A DNA stretch of 64,000 nucleotides, from positions 30,621-94,620 of the forward strand of contig JAFSQI010000124.1 in the NCBI GenBank assembly GCA_017446685.1. The letters are read 5' to 3'. The stretch is from Butyrivibrio sp. Lineage in GTDB: Bacteria > Bacillota > Clostridia > Lachnospirales > Lachnospiraceae. The position numbers were made by a program, and so were the translations under genes. Shown in pieces: positions 41,657 through 51,442 of the stretch (its first letter is position 1; every line of letters starts with the position of its first letter). Below the pieces are notes generated by a model. The model was not told the origin of the DNA. It did not search any database and saw only the letters and a list, made by a program, of their open reading frames with translations.

Positions 41657-41848
41657 CTCCGGAGAGTCCCTGGATGAAACCGTTTCATCATCATTCAGTG
41701 GCTCTTTTATATTTTCACGGATTTCTTCTATCCAAAGATCCTTTGTTTTCTCATAGATTTCTTTAATTCTCGCTTTGCTCTTCATATTCTTGAGAAAAAA
41801 GAATATGAGTTTGCGATAATCTTTTTTTCTTTTTTTATCAGATATCAT
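41645..41848 (-). CDS. Small basic hypothetical protein, 67 aa
   Basis: Starts MISDKKRKKDYRKLIFFFLK; rich in Lys/Arg with a helical middle (KARIKEIYEKTKDLWIEEI) and an acidic/Ser C-terminus. GAGGG lies 7 nt upstream of the ATG. It is convergent with, and overlaps, the XRE gene. No function recognised. Confidence 0.5.
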   Translation of the reverse strand: MISDKKRKKDYRKLIFFFLKNMKSKARIKEIYEKTKDLWIEEIRENIKEPLNDDETVSSRDSPESLE

Positions 41849-41886
41849 CAACCATCCCTCATAATAAACTGATTGACTTTATGCTA

Positions 41887-42117
41887 TCAGGTAAGAATCT
41901 CAGTTATCGAATTAACACCTTTGAGCTTTTCCTTAAATGCATCAAGTGATTCCCTGTATATGAAGTATGTATATCTTGCTGATTTTGGACGCTTGTAAGC
42001 AATTCCAATAGGTAGTCTGTTCTGCTGCATAAGAAACTGCAAAGAATCAATTCCAATATTAAGCTCCGCAGCTGCTTCTTTAGTAGTCACTCTATGCATT
42101 CCATCACTATTCTGCAT
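41887..42117 (-). CDS. Excisionase-like (Xis) winged HTH protein
   Basis: A 76-residue protein with TTKEAAAELNIGIDSLQFLM, the MerR/excisionase-type helix-turn-helix, then a basic wing YKRPKSARYTYFIYRESLDAF. Size, fold and position three genes from the integrase fit a recombination directionality factor. AGGAGCTGTTGT is the RBS, and it overlaps the 76-aa gene upstream by 31 bp. Confidence 0.65.
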   Translation of the reverse strand: MQNSDGMHRVTTKEAAAELNIGIDSLQFLMQQNRLPIGIAYKRPKSARYTYFIYRESLDAFKEKLKGVNSITEILT

Positions 42118-42317
42118 ACAACAGCTCCTTTCCTTTTACCAAGCTTAATTCCAGATCTGCAAAAATGATTATCCGCAGTAATGATTCTCTTGATTTTCTC
42201 ATGTGTCAGATCAAATTCATTTGAACTGTTCACAAAAACTTCCGGTATTCCATCCTCTGCATAAACAGCCTTAATGCCGTTTTGGGATAATATATTGACA
42301 AATTCTTCTTTAGTCAT
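42087..42317 (-). CDS. Small hypothetical protein, 76 aa, paralogue of the 64-aa protein at 34.4 kb
   Basis: MTKEEFVNILSQNGIKAVYA followed by IPEVFVNSSNEFDLTHEKIKRII; the same blocks occur in the 64-aa protein encoded 7.5 kb away. The C-terminus is basic (GIKLGKRKGAVVCR). RBS is not evident, and it starts 3 bp after the XRE stop, so it may be translated by coupling. Function unknown. Confidence 0.6.
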   Translation of the reverse strand: MTKEEFVNILSQNGIKAVYAEDGIPEVFVNSSNEFDLTHEKIKRIITADNHFCRSGIKLGKRKGAVVCRIVMECIE

Positions 42318-42320
42318 AGC

Positions 42321-42545
42321 TTATTTAGCATTTCTGCAATCGAACTGAATCATATCAACAGGCACATCAAAGAAAGTGGCAATTCTTAATCCAATTTCCA
42401 AAGTTGGATTTCGTTTTCCCGTCTCATATAGTCCAATAGTTCCGGGACTAACATGAACTTGAGATGCCAACTCACGCTGTGAAACACCCTTTGACTGGCG
42501 AAGAACAGATAATGGTACATTCTTAGACTTTTTATTCTTAGCCAT
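42321..42545 (-). CDS. XRE-family repressor, 74 aa (Cro/CI-like)
   Basis: Nearly the whole protein is one HTH_3 domain: LSVLRQSKGVSQRELASQVH and VSPGTIGLYETGKRNPT, then LRIATFFDVPVDMI. The recognition region is close to that of the divergent XRE protein (TIGLYETGKR versus VIGLWETNKR), so both may bind the same operators, as in a lysis/lysogeny-type switch. RBS ACAGGAGGCAAAT. First gene of the leftward xis operon. Confidence 0.82.
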   Translation of the reverse strand: MAKNKKSKNVPLSVLRQSKGVSQRELASQVHVSPGTIGLYETGKRNPTLEIGLRIATFFDVPVDMIQFDCRNAK

Positions 42546-42575
42546 ATTTGCCTCCTGTACTATATTGCTTTCTTA

Positions 42576-42611
42576 TGTAAGCATTATTGCATACGTGTGT
42601 AAGCATGTCAA
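42576..42611 (-). promoter_or_regulatory. Promoter with overlapping operators for the XRE-xis operon
   Basis: Minus-strand TTGACA (complement of 42606-42611), 17-nt spacer, AATAAT (complement of 42583-42588). Two direct repeats TGTAAGCAT (42576-42584 and 42598-42606), 22 bp apart, cover the -10 and the -35/spacer, and an inverted GCATAC lies between. This is a typical autorepressed XRE operator. Confidence 0.7.
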
Positions 42612-42692
42612 TACGTTTTGCAATCAGTTTCCGTTTTTTTAATAATTTTCCTATTAAATCTGTTAGCTTAAATATATCGGAGGCATAGCAAA

Positions 42693-43100
42693 ATGGAAGT
42701 GGGGCATATAATAGCGAGGTTAAGAACAGAAAAAAAACTAAGTCAACGAGATTTGGCAAAAGAGATAAATGTAAGTGCCGGAGTTATTGGTCTTTGGGAA
42801 ACCAATAAAAGATTGCCATCCTATGAATTTATCATTGCATTAGCAGACTATTTTGCAATAAGCACCGATGTTTTCTTTGAAAAGGACAGAAAATTAAAAC
42901 CTGAAGAATATAAAAAAATGGAGTTTCCATTACAGACTCAAAAAATGATAACCATTTTTGAGCAGTTTACAGATCAGAACAAAGATATCCTAATAGGTAA
43001 AGCACAGGAATATTTAAAAAACCAACAAAAAGAACAAGTCGCATCCAGAGATATTACGCACGAAAAAAACTCATTGAAAGAGAACATGAAGCAAGCTTAA
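42693..43100 (+). CDS. XRE-family transcriptional regulator, 135 aa
   Basis: N-terminal HTH: IIARLRTEKKLSQRDLAKEI, then NVSAGVIGLWETNKRLPS and ALADYFAISTDVFFEKD. The C-terminal part is a helical region (MITIFEQFTDQNKDILIGKAQEYL). CGGAGGCATAGCAAA gives the RBS. Divergent from the 74-aa XRE gene across 147 bp and followed by the integrase on the same strand. Likely controls integrase/excision expression. Confidence 0.82.
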   Translation: MEVGHIIARLRTEKKLSQRDLAKEINVSAGVIGLWETNKRLPSYEFIIALADYFAISTDVFFEKDRKLKPEEYKKMEFPLQTQKMITIFEQFTDQNKDILIGKAQEYLKNQQKEQVASRDITHEKNSLKENMKQA

Positions 43101-43230
43101 TCATTCAACTAACTTATAATCCTCAGTTTTTATTAAACCAGCTTAATCAAACACGAAATAATGAGAATGCTACCATATTTATGTTTAAAAAGAAAGCGCC
43201 ATAGCATTGTATAACATCGAGGTATTTGAC

Positions 43231-44340
43231 ATGAAACTACCTAATGGATATGGAACAATCGAGAAACTTAAAGGAAACAGGCGCAAGCCTTATGGTGTGC
43301 GTATATCTTATACCGACAGTTCAGACGGAATCCCCAAGAGAAAAAGAAAATACATTGCCTATTTTTCAGACCATAAACACGCACTGGAATTTCTGACAGA
43401 ATACAACAGTGGAGCCGTTGTCCCAGAGCATACTAAATATATAGATGTTCCCACTTTTGCAACACTGTTTGAAAAATGGGAAAAGTACAGAAATGGACTA
43501 AAAAGCAATCCAACAGAAAAAACATGGAAGAATTATCACATAGCTTTTCGGATGTTCTCTCCTGTCCATGACAGAAAAATCATATCACTGCGCACTCAGG
43601 ATCTTCAAGAATGTATAAACACCTACAGTAACAGATCCAAGACCACTGTAGGCAATCTGAGAGCTATTTTAAGAGGTATGTGGCAATATGCCATCATGAA
43701 CAACTACACCGAAAAAGACATTACACAGGGTCTTATATTTGACTATGAAGAAACCGGAGTACCAATCCATACAAGATTCACTGATAAGGAAGTTAAAGCC
43801 CTATGGGATGCACTAGGAACAATAAATAACATCGACATCATTCTAATCTATATATATACAGGTGTCCGTCCAAGCGAATTGCTTAATATAGAGAGTTCCA
43901 ATGTATTCCTTGATAAGCGGTATATGATAGGTGGCAGCAAAACAGAAGCCGGAAAGAACAGAATAATCCCAATACATGAATCAATAGTTCCGCTTATACA
44001 GTACAGACTTAATCAGAAAAGGGATTATCTCATAACAAACAAATTCGGAAATAAATATACTCTTGCAGTGTACCATAACTGCAATTTCAATACAGCAATG
44101 GAAAGGATGAACATGAACCATGTACCGCATGATACCAGGTATACTTTTGCTGCCCTAGCGGATACAGCATCAATGAACGAAGTCTGCCGAAAAATCATCA
44201 TGGGGCATTCTATAGCCAATGTGACGGGCGATGCATTCAAATTAGGCGGAAACAGGGATGTCACACGTGATATCTACACAGAAAAAACACTTGAACAGCT
44301 AATAACAGAAGTAAATAAACTGCCGGTTGTCTTCGAATGA
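43231..44340 (+). CDS. int: Tyrosine recombinase integrase of the ICE
   Basis: A 369-residue Tn916/lambda-type integrase. Arm-binding start (MKLPNGYGTIEKLKGNRRKP), SAM-like core-binding domain (~75-165) and catalytic domain with all active residues: Arg ~213 (TGVRPSELL), Lys ~237 (GGSKTEAGKN), His-x-x-Arg ~300-303 (HDTRYTF), His ~325 (MGHSIAN) and Tyr ~348 (RDIYTEKTLE). ATG is chosen over an upstream TTG because GAGG sits 8 nt before it. It catalyses integration and, with the Xis-like protein, excision. Confidence 0.93.
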   Translation: MKLPNGYGTIEKLKGNRRKPYGVRISYTDSSDGIPKRKRKYIAYFSDHKHALEFLTEYNSGAVVPEHTKYIDVPTFATLFEKWEKYRNGLKSNPTEKTWKNYHIAFRMFSPVHDRKIISLRTQDLQECINTYSNRSKTTVGNLRAILRGMWQYAIMNNYTEKDITQGLIFDYEETGVPIHTRFTDKEVKALWDALGTINNIDIILIYIYTGVRPSELLNIESSNVFLDKRYMIGGSKTEAGKNRIIPIHESIVPLIQYRLNQKRDYLITNKFGNKYTLAVYHNCNFNTAMERMNMNHVPHDTRYTFAALADTASMNEVCRKIIMGHSIANVTGDAFKLGGNRDVTRDIYTEKTLEQLITEVNKLPVVFE

Positions 44341-44352
44341 CAACTGGCAGTT

Positions 44353-44832
44353 TTAATATTGTTCAAAGTATCTGACCATTTTTTCAGCTGCTTTTCGTGC
44401 GATTACAGCCTCTTCAAAGGTCTTATAAGTCCCTATTGATACACTTTTATGTCTGTAGGTAATATCTGCCCTGTAAATGCCCGTATCAGCCCTTTTCGAC
44501 ACCCCACAGCAGCCCTGTACGTTATTAGAATTTATCTTTCGAATTTTCTCTTCAACGGGATAATACACAACACCATCCTCTTCCACTATCACATCTATTG
44601 GAACTTCAGTGTAATCGGATATCTTTTTCAGGGTTCTGTACTTGCAATCCTTCAGATCAACTTTTCCATTGACAATATCTTCCAAAGTAGTCCTTGGAAT
44701 TCCTGTCTCCCTGGAAAGGTTCAATATTGTTATTCCTCTTGATTTAAGGTGTTTTTTTAGGTCCATAATGATATGTCGCTCTACCGTCATTTTATGTTTT
44801 TCTTTATTTTTATTATGTCGCTTCACCGTCAC
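44353..44832 (-). CDS. XRE HTH protein fused to an AP2-like DNA-binding domain
   Basis: HTH at ~residues 30-80 (LKKHLKSRGITILNLSRETG, GIPRTTLEDIVNGKVDL, LKKISDYTEVPIDVIVEEDG) followed by a C-terminal AP2/ERF-like domain (YRADITYRHKSVSIGTYKTF, EEAVIARKAAE). AP2-like domains elsewhere occur in the arm-binding region of integrases. The start is uncertain: GTG at 44832 or ATG at 44766, none with a good RBS; two 17-bp direct repeats lie in the stretch between. Convergent with the integrase, 12 bp apart. Outermost gene of the element. Confidence 0.7.
   Translation of the reverse strand: MTVKRHNKNKEKHKMTVERHIIMDLKKHLKSRGITILNLSRETGIPRTTLEDIVNGKVDLKDCKYRTLKKISDYTEVPIDVIVEEDGVVYYPVEEKIRKINSNNVQGCCGVSKRADTGIYRADITYRHKSVSIGTYKTFEEAVIARKAAEKMVRYFEQY
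44773..44831. repeat. Two 17-bp direct repeats near the ICE end
   Basis: ATGTCGCTCTACCGTCA (44773-44789) and ATGTCGCTTCACCGTCA (44815-44831), two mismatches, 42 bp apart. They overlap the doubtful 5' end of the XRE-AP2 gene and encode MTV-K/E-RH if that start is used. Candidate arm-type integrase sites or operators. Confidence 0.6.
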
Positions 44833-44869
44833 AATTTAAAGACTGATTTTTTATGAATTGTAGGCAACG

Positions 44870-44901
44870 TGTAGACCACTAGCAGGTATTTTGTAGACCA
44901 C
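44870..44901. repeat. Two 10-bp direct repeats close to the presumed ICE terminus
   Basis: TGTAGACCAC at 44870-44879 and again at 44892-44901, 22 bp start to start (two helical turns). They lie in the gap between the last ICE gene and the gdhA terminator, where integrase arm sites would be expected. Confidence 0.55.
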
Positions 44902-44964
44902 GATATCATTTTATGTAGTTTTATTTCACTCTATCTGAATATTCTGATAATTTAACTTGGTATA

Positions 44965-45003
44965 ATAAAACCCTTGAAATCACTGGGATTCCAAGGGTTT
45001 TAT
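44965..45003 (-). terminator. gdhA rho-independent terminator, possible ICE junction
   Basis: Stem ATAAAACCCTTG-AATC paired with GATT-CAAGGGTTTTAT (one mismatch), loop of ~5 nt. It follows gdhA by ~20 bp on the minus strand. It is the first clearly chromosomal feature beside the element, so the attachment site is at or just left of it. Confidence 0.8.
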
Positions 45004-45021
45004 TCCTTATATTTTCACTTA

Positions 45022-46773
<1,752 letters not shown>

Positions 46774-47925
46774 TTATTCCTGTGGATCACCATTTGAATT
46801 CTCTGCACTATCCTCTGTCACAGTTTCACTTTCATCTGATTTAACCGTATTATCTGAGTTCTGATCAGTTAATGGAGCTGCACTATAGGAACTCTCTAAA
46901 TGAGCTGAAACTCCTGAATCAGATTGAGCCACAGCAATTGAATCTTCTTCCCTTGGAAATCTGATATTATTGGTCTTTCTGATAAAATCCATCATATTGA
47001 GCATTTTTAAAGTCTCAGAATGAGGCATCTCAGGACATTCAAGCCATCCCTCTGAAATAGCTCTTACACAAGCTTCTACCTCGTACTCATATCCGGTATT
47101 CTGTCTTGGTCTTCCATAGTGAGCAATCTTTTTATGTTCAGAATCATATACAGTAATTCCTTCAAAATTGTTGATATTTTCAACAATCATATATCCCTTT
47201 GTTCCGTAGATGATACCATTTCTGTCTGAGGGACCAAGTGCAGTCGCATTAAGAACAGCCATTTTACCATCTCTGTATCTCAAAGTAATGCTGTCCTGCA
47301 TATCCATTCCTAAGTTATTGTAGGTACAAATAGAAGCAATATCAGTAACGTCATTACCAAAAACCATGGAAGCAAAATTAAGGACATAGATTCCAAGATC
47401 AAGCAAAGCTCCTCCGCCTAGCTCCGGGCGACTGATACGTTCCTTGCCCGCAACATTATAGCCAAGCCCTGCTGTCAGCATTGTAGGCTCGCCAATCACA
47501 TTACTTGCAAGTACCTCATTTATCTTCTTTCTCATAGGCATGTATCTTGTCCAGATAGCCTCTGTAACTAAAACTTTCTGCTCTTCAGCATATTTAAAAA
47601 TCTGACTGGCCTGCTTTTCATTGAGCATAAAAGCCTTTTCACATAAAACATTTCTGCCTGCCGAAATAGCCAGTTTAACATTTTCAAAATGTTCAGAATG
47701 AGGTGTAGCTACATAAACAAGATCCACCTTAGGATCACTGACAAGTTCAGCATAAGAGCCATACGCTTTTTTTATTCCATGCTCAGAGGCAAATTTATCC
47801 GCTTTTTCTTTAGTACGTGATCCAACAGCATAGCAGGTTACCCCCTTAACTTCCTTAAGTGTGTCAGCCATGATTCCGGCAATCTTTCCAGTACCCATAA
47901 TTGCAACTCTGGTACGTCCAAACAT
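46774..47925 (-). CDS. Gfo/Idh/MocA-family NAD(P)-dependent oxidoreductase
   Basis: A 383-residue oxidoreductase of sugars or related compounds. Rossmann fold at the N-terminus (VAIMGTGKIAGIMADTL), DLVYVATPHSEHF and the catalytic-type motif CEKAFMLNEKQA, then C-terminal LDLGIYVLNFASMVFG. The last ~45 residues are a Ser/Asp/Glu-rich tail not seen in typical members. ATG behind GGAGGG chosen. Substrate not predictable. Confidence 0.88.
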   Translation of the reverse strand: MFGRTRVAIMGTGKIAGIMADTLKEVKGVTCYAVGSRTKEKADKFASEHGIKKAYGSYAELVSDPKVDLVYVATPHSEHFENVKLAISAGRNVLCEKAFMLNEKQASQIFKYAEEQKVLVTEAIWTRYMPMRKKINEVLASNVIGEPTMLTAGLGYNVAGKERISRPELGGGALLDLGIYVLNFASMVFGNDVTDIASICTYNNLGMDMQDSITLRYRDGKMAVLNATALGPSDRNGIIYGTKGYMIVENINNFEGITVYDSEHKKIAHYGRPRQNTGYEYEVEACVRAISEGWLECPEMPHSETLKMLNMMDFIRKTNNIRFPREEDSIAVAQSDSGVSAHLESSYSAAPLTDQNSDNTVKSDESETVTEDSAENSNGDPQE

Positions 47926-48032
47926 GGTATAACCCTCCTTCTCACAGGTCGTAAACATTATTAAACAAAATGCGCACTATGTGCGCATTTATGTCAAAAC
48001 CACTATAAATATCCTGTTTTTCTAAGCTATAT

Positions 48033-48062
48033 GATACCGAATTCCTTCAGAAATACGGTATC
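48033..48062. repeat. Intergenic hairpin after the SH3-domain gene
   Basis: GATACCG / CGGTATC arms, extendable to 13 bp with two mismatches around a TGAA-type loop; no T run follows on the minus strand. Possibly an mRNA 3' stabilising structure. Confidence 0.4.
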
Positions 48063-48088
48063 TGTATCTGCCTTTTACTATAAAATAA

Positions 48089-49387
48089 TCAGTTTCCATT
48101 TGTAAGAAATTCAGATTTAATGTAGCCGGTCTTATTATTATATTCTACCTTTGCCCAACCATTAGCATACTGCTCAATTACGTTTACAGTACTTCCTGAG
48201 TAAATCATCTCCAAAACTTCTGCATCTGTACTCTCACTCTTACGAAGTCTTACTGTCTCAGAAACAGCCATCTTTCCGGTTGCAAGCGAGCTAACCTTTG
48301 TGGATTCAGTTGTAGTTGAAGATTCGTTTTCAGCATTTTCATTTTCTTCAGTTGCATCAGTATTTTCTGCAACTTCTACAGTATTTTCGCTAATAACTTC
48401 AAAATACTCTGTCTTAACATAAGCCACAGAACCGTTATACTCAATTTTACTCCAACCGTTAGCCAAAGCCTCAAGCTGAGTAAACTCTTCGCCCTTAGTA
48501 GTCTTGGATAAAATGTCTGCAGTCTCAGAATCAGAACTTCTGATATTTACAACATCTGTTGCCCTGATTGTCTGTGTGGTAACAACTTGAGTTTCTTCCT
48601 CTGTGCTCTCCTCGGAGGAAGCTTCCTCTGAAGCTTCTTCCTGAGCAGCGTCCGTACTTCCTGTCTCAGAAGATGCAAGTGCCTCACCTACTGAAACCTG
48701 AAGTCCTGAGCGCATTTGATAAAGAAGCTCAGCCAGAGTCTCATCTGATTGCACCATCTTGTTATAAGCATTAGCTACTTCATTATTTAAATCAATTACA
48801 TCATCCTGAATATTAATCTGTCTAAGGTATTCTATTTCACTAGAATCTGCAATATCGCCGTTGATATAAAGTTCTCCGTTTTCGTCAGTACAGATATACA
48901 ATGTCTCAAGTCCGGGAATAGCTGTTTCATAGTCGTAAAGCTTGACCTCATTATAAACATAGGCAACATAACTGCCGGCTACAGGACCTGGCTTGGTATA
49001 AACAGTAATATTCTGAAATTCCTCTATATAATCTGCAGCAGCTACTGCCTTAAGAAGTTCAGTATCTTCAAGTCCCTTGTAGATAGATGAAATAACTTCC
49101 GAATTTCCCTCTGCAGATGCAGTATAATAAGTATTTATCAGTGCATTTACCTCAGGATAAGCATTTTCCTCCATTGTCACTTCAGGAACTACATACGTAT
49201 CTGACATTGATTCATTTGCTGTCAAAGCAGCCTGCTGGGTAGTTCTCTTGTTGGCACTTAACGCTATCACAATTGTAATTACAACAGCCAAAACAAATAC
49301 CGCAGGCATCAAGAATTTTTTATTATCTGCTAAAATAGCAAAAATATTTTTTTTATCATTTCTAAACGAATAAGGATTTTTCTTCAT
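48089..49387 (-). CDS. Membrane-anchored protein with two bacterial SH3 domains
   Basis: A 432-residue protein with an N-terminal TM helix (~residues 27-47, FLMPAVFVLAVVITIVIAL), an extracellular domain to ~215, a Ser/Glu-rich linker, then two SH3b domains: VVNIRSSDSETADILSKTTK...GWSKIEYNGSVAYVKTEYF and VRLRKSESTDAEVLEM...GWAKVEYNNKTGYIKSEFL. SH3b domains usually bind peptidoglycan. ATG after AGAGGTTAGTTG. No catalytic domain, so probably a cell-wall-binding envelope protein. Confidence 0.85.
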   Translation of the reverse strand: MKKNPYSFRNDKKNIFAILADNKKFLMPAVFVLAVVITIVIALSANKRTTQQAALTANESMSDTYVVPEVTMEENAYPEVNALINTYYTASAEGNSEVISSIYKGLEDTELLKAVAAADYIEEFQNITVYTKPGPVAGSYVAYVYNEVKLYDYETAIPGLETLYICTDENGELYINGDIADSSEIEYLRQINIQDDVIDLNNEVANAYNKMVQSDETLAELLYQMRSGLQVSVGEALASSETGSTDAAQEEASEEASSEESTEEETQVVTTQTIRATDVVNIRSSDSETADILSKTTKGEEFTQLEALANGWSKIEYNGSVAYVKTEYFEVISENTVEVAENTDATEENENAENESSTTTESTKVSSLATGKMAVSETVRLRKSESTDAEVLEMIYSGSTVNVIEQYANGWAKVEYNNKTGYIKSEFLTNGN

Positions 49388-49483
49388 CAACTAACCTCTG
49401 TATATATCATAAAACTATAGGTTCTTGTGGGCTTTTTCCTTAGTAGCCCACAAGAAGTCATTGATTTATCTTTTTAAGGAATA

Positions 49484-49555
49484 TGCACCCGACAGGATTC
49501 GAACCTGCGTTAAAGGCGTCGGAGGCCTTCGTTCTATCCATTAGACTACGGGTGC
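49484..49555 (-). tRNA. tRNA-Arg (anticodon CCG)
   Basis: Complete cloverleaf: acceptor GCACCCG/CGGGTGC, anticodon stem AAGGC/GCCTT with loop CTCCGAC (anticodon CCG), T arm CAGG-TTCGAATC-CTG, discriminator A; CCA is not encoded. Decodes CGG. Stands alone between the SH3 gene and a DUF5688 gene. Confidence 0.96.
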
Positions 49556-49610
49556 ATAAGCGTACTCGATTATTCTACCATATAGACAAATCAAAGTCCA
49601 ATTTTAAGTC

Positions 49611-50507
49611 TTAACAGTAAATATATAACTTGCTCTCTGAAGCACTGTAATGGTATATATTATCACTAAGAATATCCTCGCTTTGCAGCACAGATCTGTT
49701 AACTTCGCCCACCATAGCTAACAAGTCTTTTTTTTCAATATTCAATTCTCCACATGCCAGTACAATGACCTCATGAAGAGATGATGGTAAAATTATAAGG
49801 TCTGAGTCAAGTTTTTCTGATAAATCATGCAAAAGCCCCGGATACATTATTACAGCGGCTCCATAATTACCGGATGTATTTGATAATACATACATATGCT
49901 TTAAATCGCCGCATAAATCCAGTTCCTCATCTATTTTATTCGCCCCCATAATAGTCTCCAATAATCCGCTAATTTTCACCGGAGTATTTATAACAGCTCT
50001 CTCAAAAACATTTTCCCATAATTCATCAAAAGAAACTTCCCACTCCTCAAGATGTCGGTTTTTTATCAAAATGCTTCCAGTTCCAATATATTTGTTTTCA
50101 ACAAGACATAACGGGACAAGAGCAAGATCTTCAAATATTTTGTAGGGGACTCCCTTCAACATATTTTTGTTTTTCTCATAGTTTACCAGTTTAAACGTAA
50201 GCTTTTCAGCCACTTTAGAGAAATCTGTAAAAAAATCAACATCAACAATTCCTCCCGGAGCACTCTCCTTATAAAGAGAAATAAGTTCTTTTGCGATCAT
50301 ATCAACATCTGCCCCGTCATTATATCTGGAAAAATAATTGTCTATATAAAGTGAAGGTGCAATATTCTCATCTTTCTTTTTTATAGCTAATGCATGCCAA
50401 ATGTTACCGTTATTTTTGGTGACTTCACTATATTCCACCAGATATTCTGCTCCAAGTAACTCTTTAACCTTTTCTTCCATTATTTTTCCAAACTCTTTAA
50501 TTTCCAT
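49611..50507 (-). CDS. Chromosomal DUF5688-type hypothetical protein, 298 aa
   Basis: Homologue of the two ICE proteins at 1.3-3.2 kb: EVTKNNGNIWHALAI, KLVNYEKNKNMLKGVPY, MYVLSNTSGNYGAAV, LIILPSSLHEVIVL and VNRSVLQSEDILSDNIYHY. It lacks the basic HHGGR-type tail and ends SKLYIYC. RBS GAGGAAAGAT precedes the chosen ATG. Monocistronic, 55 bp upstream of tRNA-Arg. Function of the family unknown. Confidence 0.82.
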   Translation of the reverse strand: MEIKEFGKIMEEKVKELLGAEYLVEYSEVTKNNGNIWHALAIKKKDENIAPSLYIDNYFSRYNDGADVDMIAKELISLYKESAPGGIVDVDFFTDFSKVAEKLTFKLVNYEKNKNMLKGVPYKIFEDLALVPLCLVENKYIGTGSILIKNRHLEEWEVSFDELWENVFERAVINTPVKISGLLETIMGANKIDEELDLCGDLKHMYVLSNTSGNYGAAVIMYPGLLHDLSEKLDSDLIILPSSLHEVIVLACGELNIEKKDLLAMVGEVNRSVLQSEDILSDNIYHYSASESKLYIYC

Positions 50508-50712
50508 ATCTTTCCTCTTTCTACATAAAAAATCTAATAAATTCATGACTTCTTTCAGTCAAAAGCTTAAATCGCCCTCAAGAAGTCATATTTTTTGTTT
50601 TTTCTGCTTATTTGCAGTATTTTGAAACTAATCGTTCTGATGAATACAGTGTTCCCCGTACACTGTAGTAATCCGGACGTTTTTTAGATTTCCGGCAGAT
50701 AAAAAGACAAAA

Positions 50713-50762
50713 AAAGACAATAGAAACTACTTAAAAAATTTAAGTAGTACTCTATTGTCTTA
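50713..50762 (-). terminator. Strong terminator of efp
   Basis: Long two-part stem: AAGACAATAGA and ACTACTTAAA arms with their complements, small internal loop, then a T-rich tract on the minus strand. ~45 bp after the efp stop. Confidence 0.85.
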
Positions 50763-50806
50763 ATAGTTTATAAAAATCCGCGTCAGATATGGATTAAATA
50801 GTCAAA

Positions 50807-51364
50807 TTATACTCTTGAAAGATACTCACCAGTTCTAGTATCAATCTTAATAACATCTCCTTCGTTAACGAAGAGAGGAACTGCTACATTAGCACCTGTC
50901 TCAACAGTTGCAGGCTTTGTAGCACCTGTAGCTGTATCACCCTTGAATCCAGGCTCAGTCTCAGTAATTGTAAGCTCTACAAACATAGGAGGCTCTACAG
51001 CGAATACATTTCCGTTGTAAGAATTGATCTTGCAAACCTCGTTCTCCTTAACAAACTTAAGAGAATCGCCAACCTGCTCAGATGTAAGACCAATCTGCTC
51101 ATAAGTTTCTGAATCCATAAAGTTATATATATCGCCATCCTGATAGAGATACTGCATATCTTTTCTGTCGATACGAGCTGCAGGGAATTTCTCAGTAGGG
51201 CGGAAAGTTGTCTCTTTAACACCGCCATTGATGATATCCTTGAGCTTTGTTCTTACGAAAGCAGCGCCCTTACCAGGCTTAACATGCTGAAATTCAATAA
51301 TCTGACATACGTTGCCATCAATTTCGATGGTCATTCCATTTCTGAAATCACTAGCAGAAATCAT
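50807..51364 (-). CDS. efp: Translation elongation factor P
   Basis: A 185-residue EF-P, which rescues ribosomes stalled at polyproline. KOW-like N-terminal domain with [15 protein letters not shown]; Lys in PGKG is the tip residue that can be modified. OB domains follow with [24 protein letters not shown] and C-terminal [23 protein letters not shown]. Single-gene unit with a strong terminator. Confidence 0.97.
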   Translation of the reverse strand: MISASDFRNGMTIEIDGNVCQIIEFQHVKPGKGAAFVRTKLKDIINGGVKETTFRPTEKFPAARIDRKDMQYLYQDGDIYNFMDSETYEQIGLTSEQVGDSLKFVKENEVCKINSYNGNVFAVEPPMFVELTITETEPGFKGDTATGATKPATVETGANVAVPLFVNEGDVIKIDTRTGEYLSRV

Positions 51365-51442
51365 AAAAAATCCTCCTAAATTACTTCACATCAAACAACT
51401 AATTTAGTTTAAACTATCCTTACAATTTTTTCAACTATTTTT

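Noticed and set aside
49484-49555. tRNA-Arg as the ICE attachment site
   Set aside because: 4.5 kb of ordinary chromosomal genes (gdhA, oxidoreductase, SH3 protein) separate it from the element, and the integrase end lies beside the gdhA terminator.
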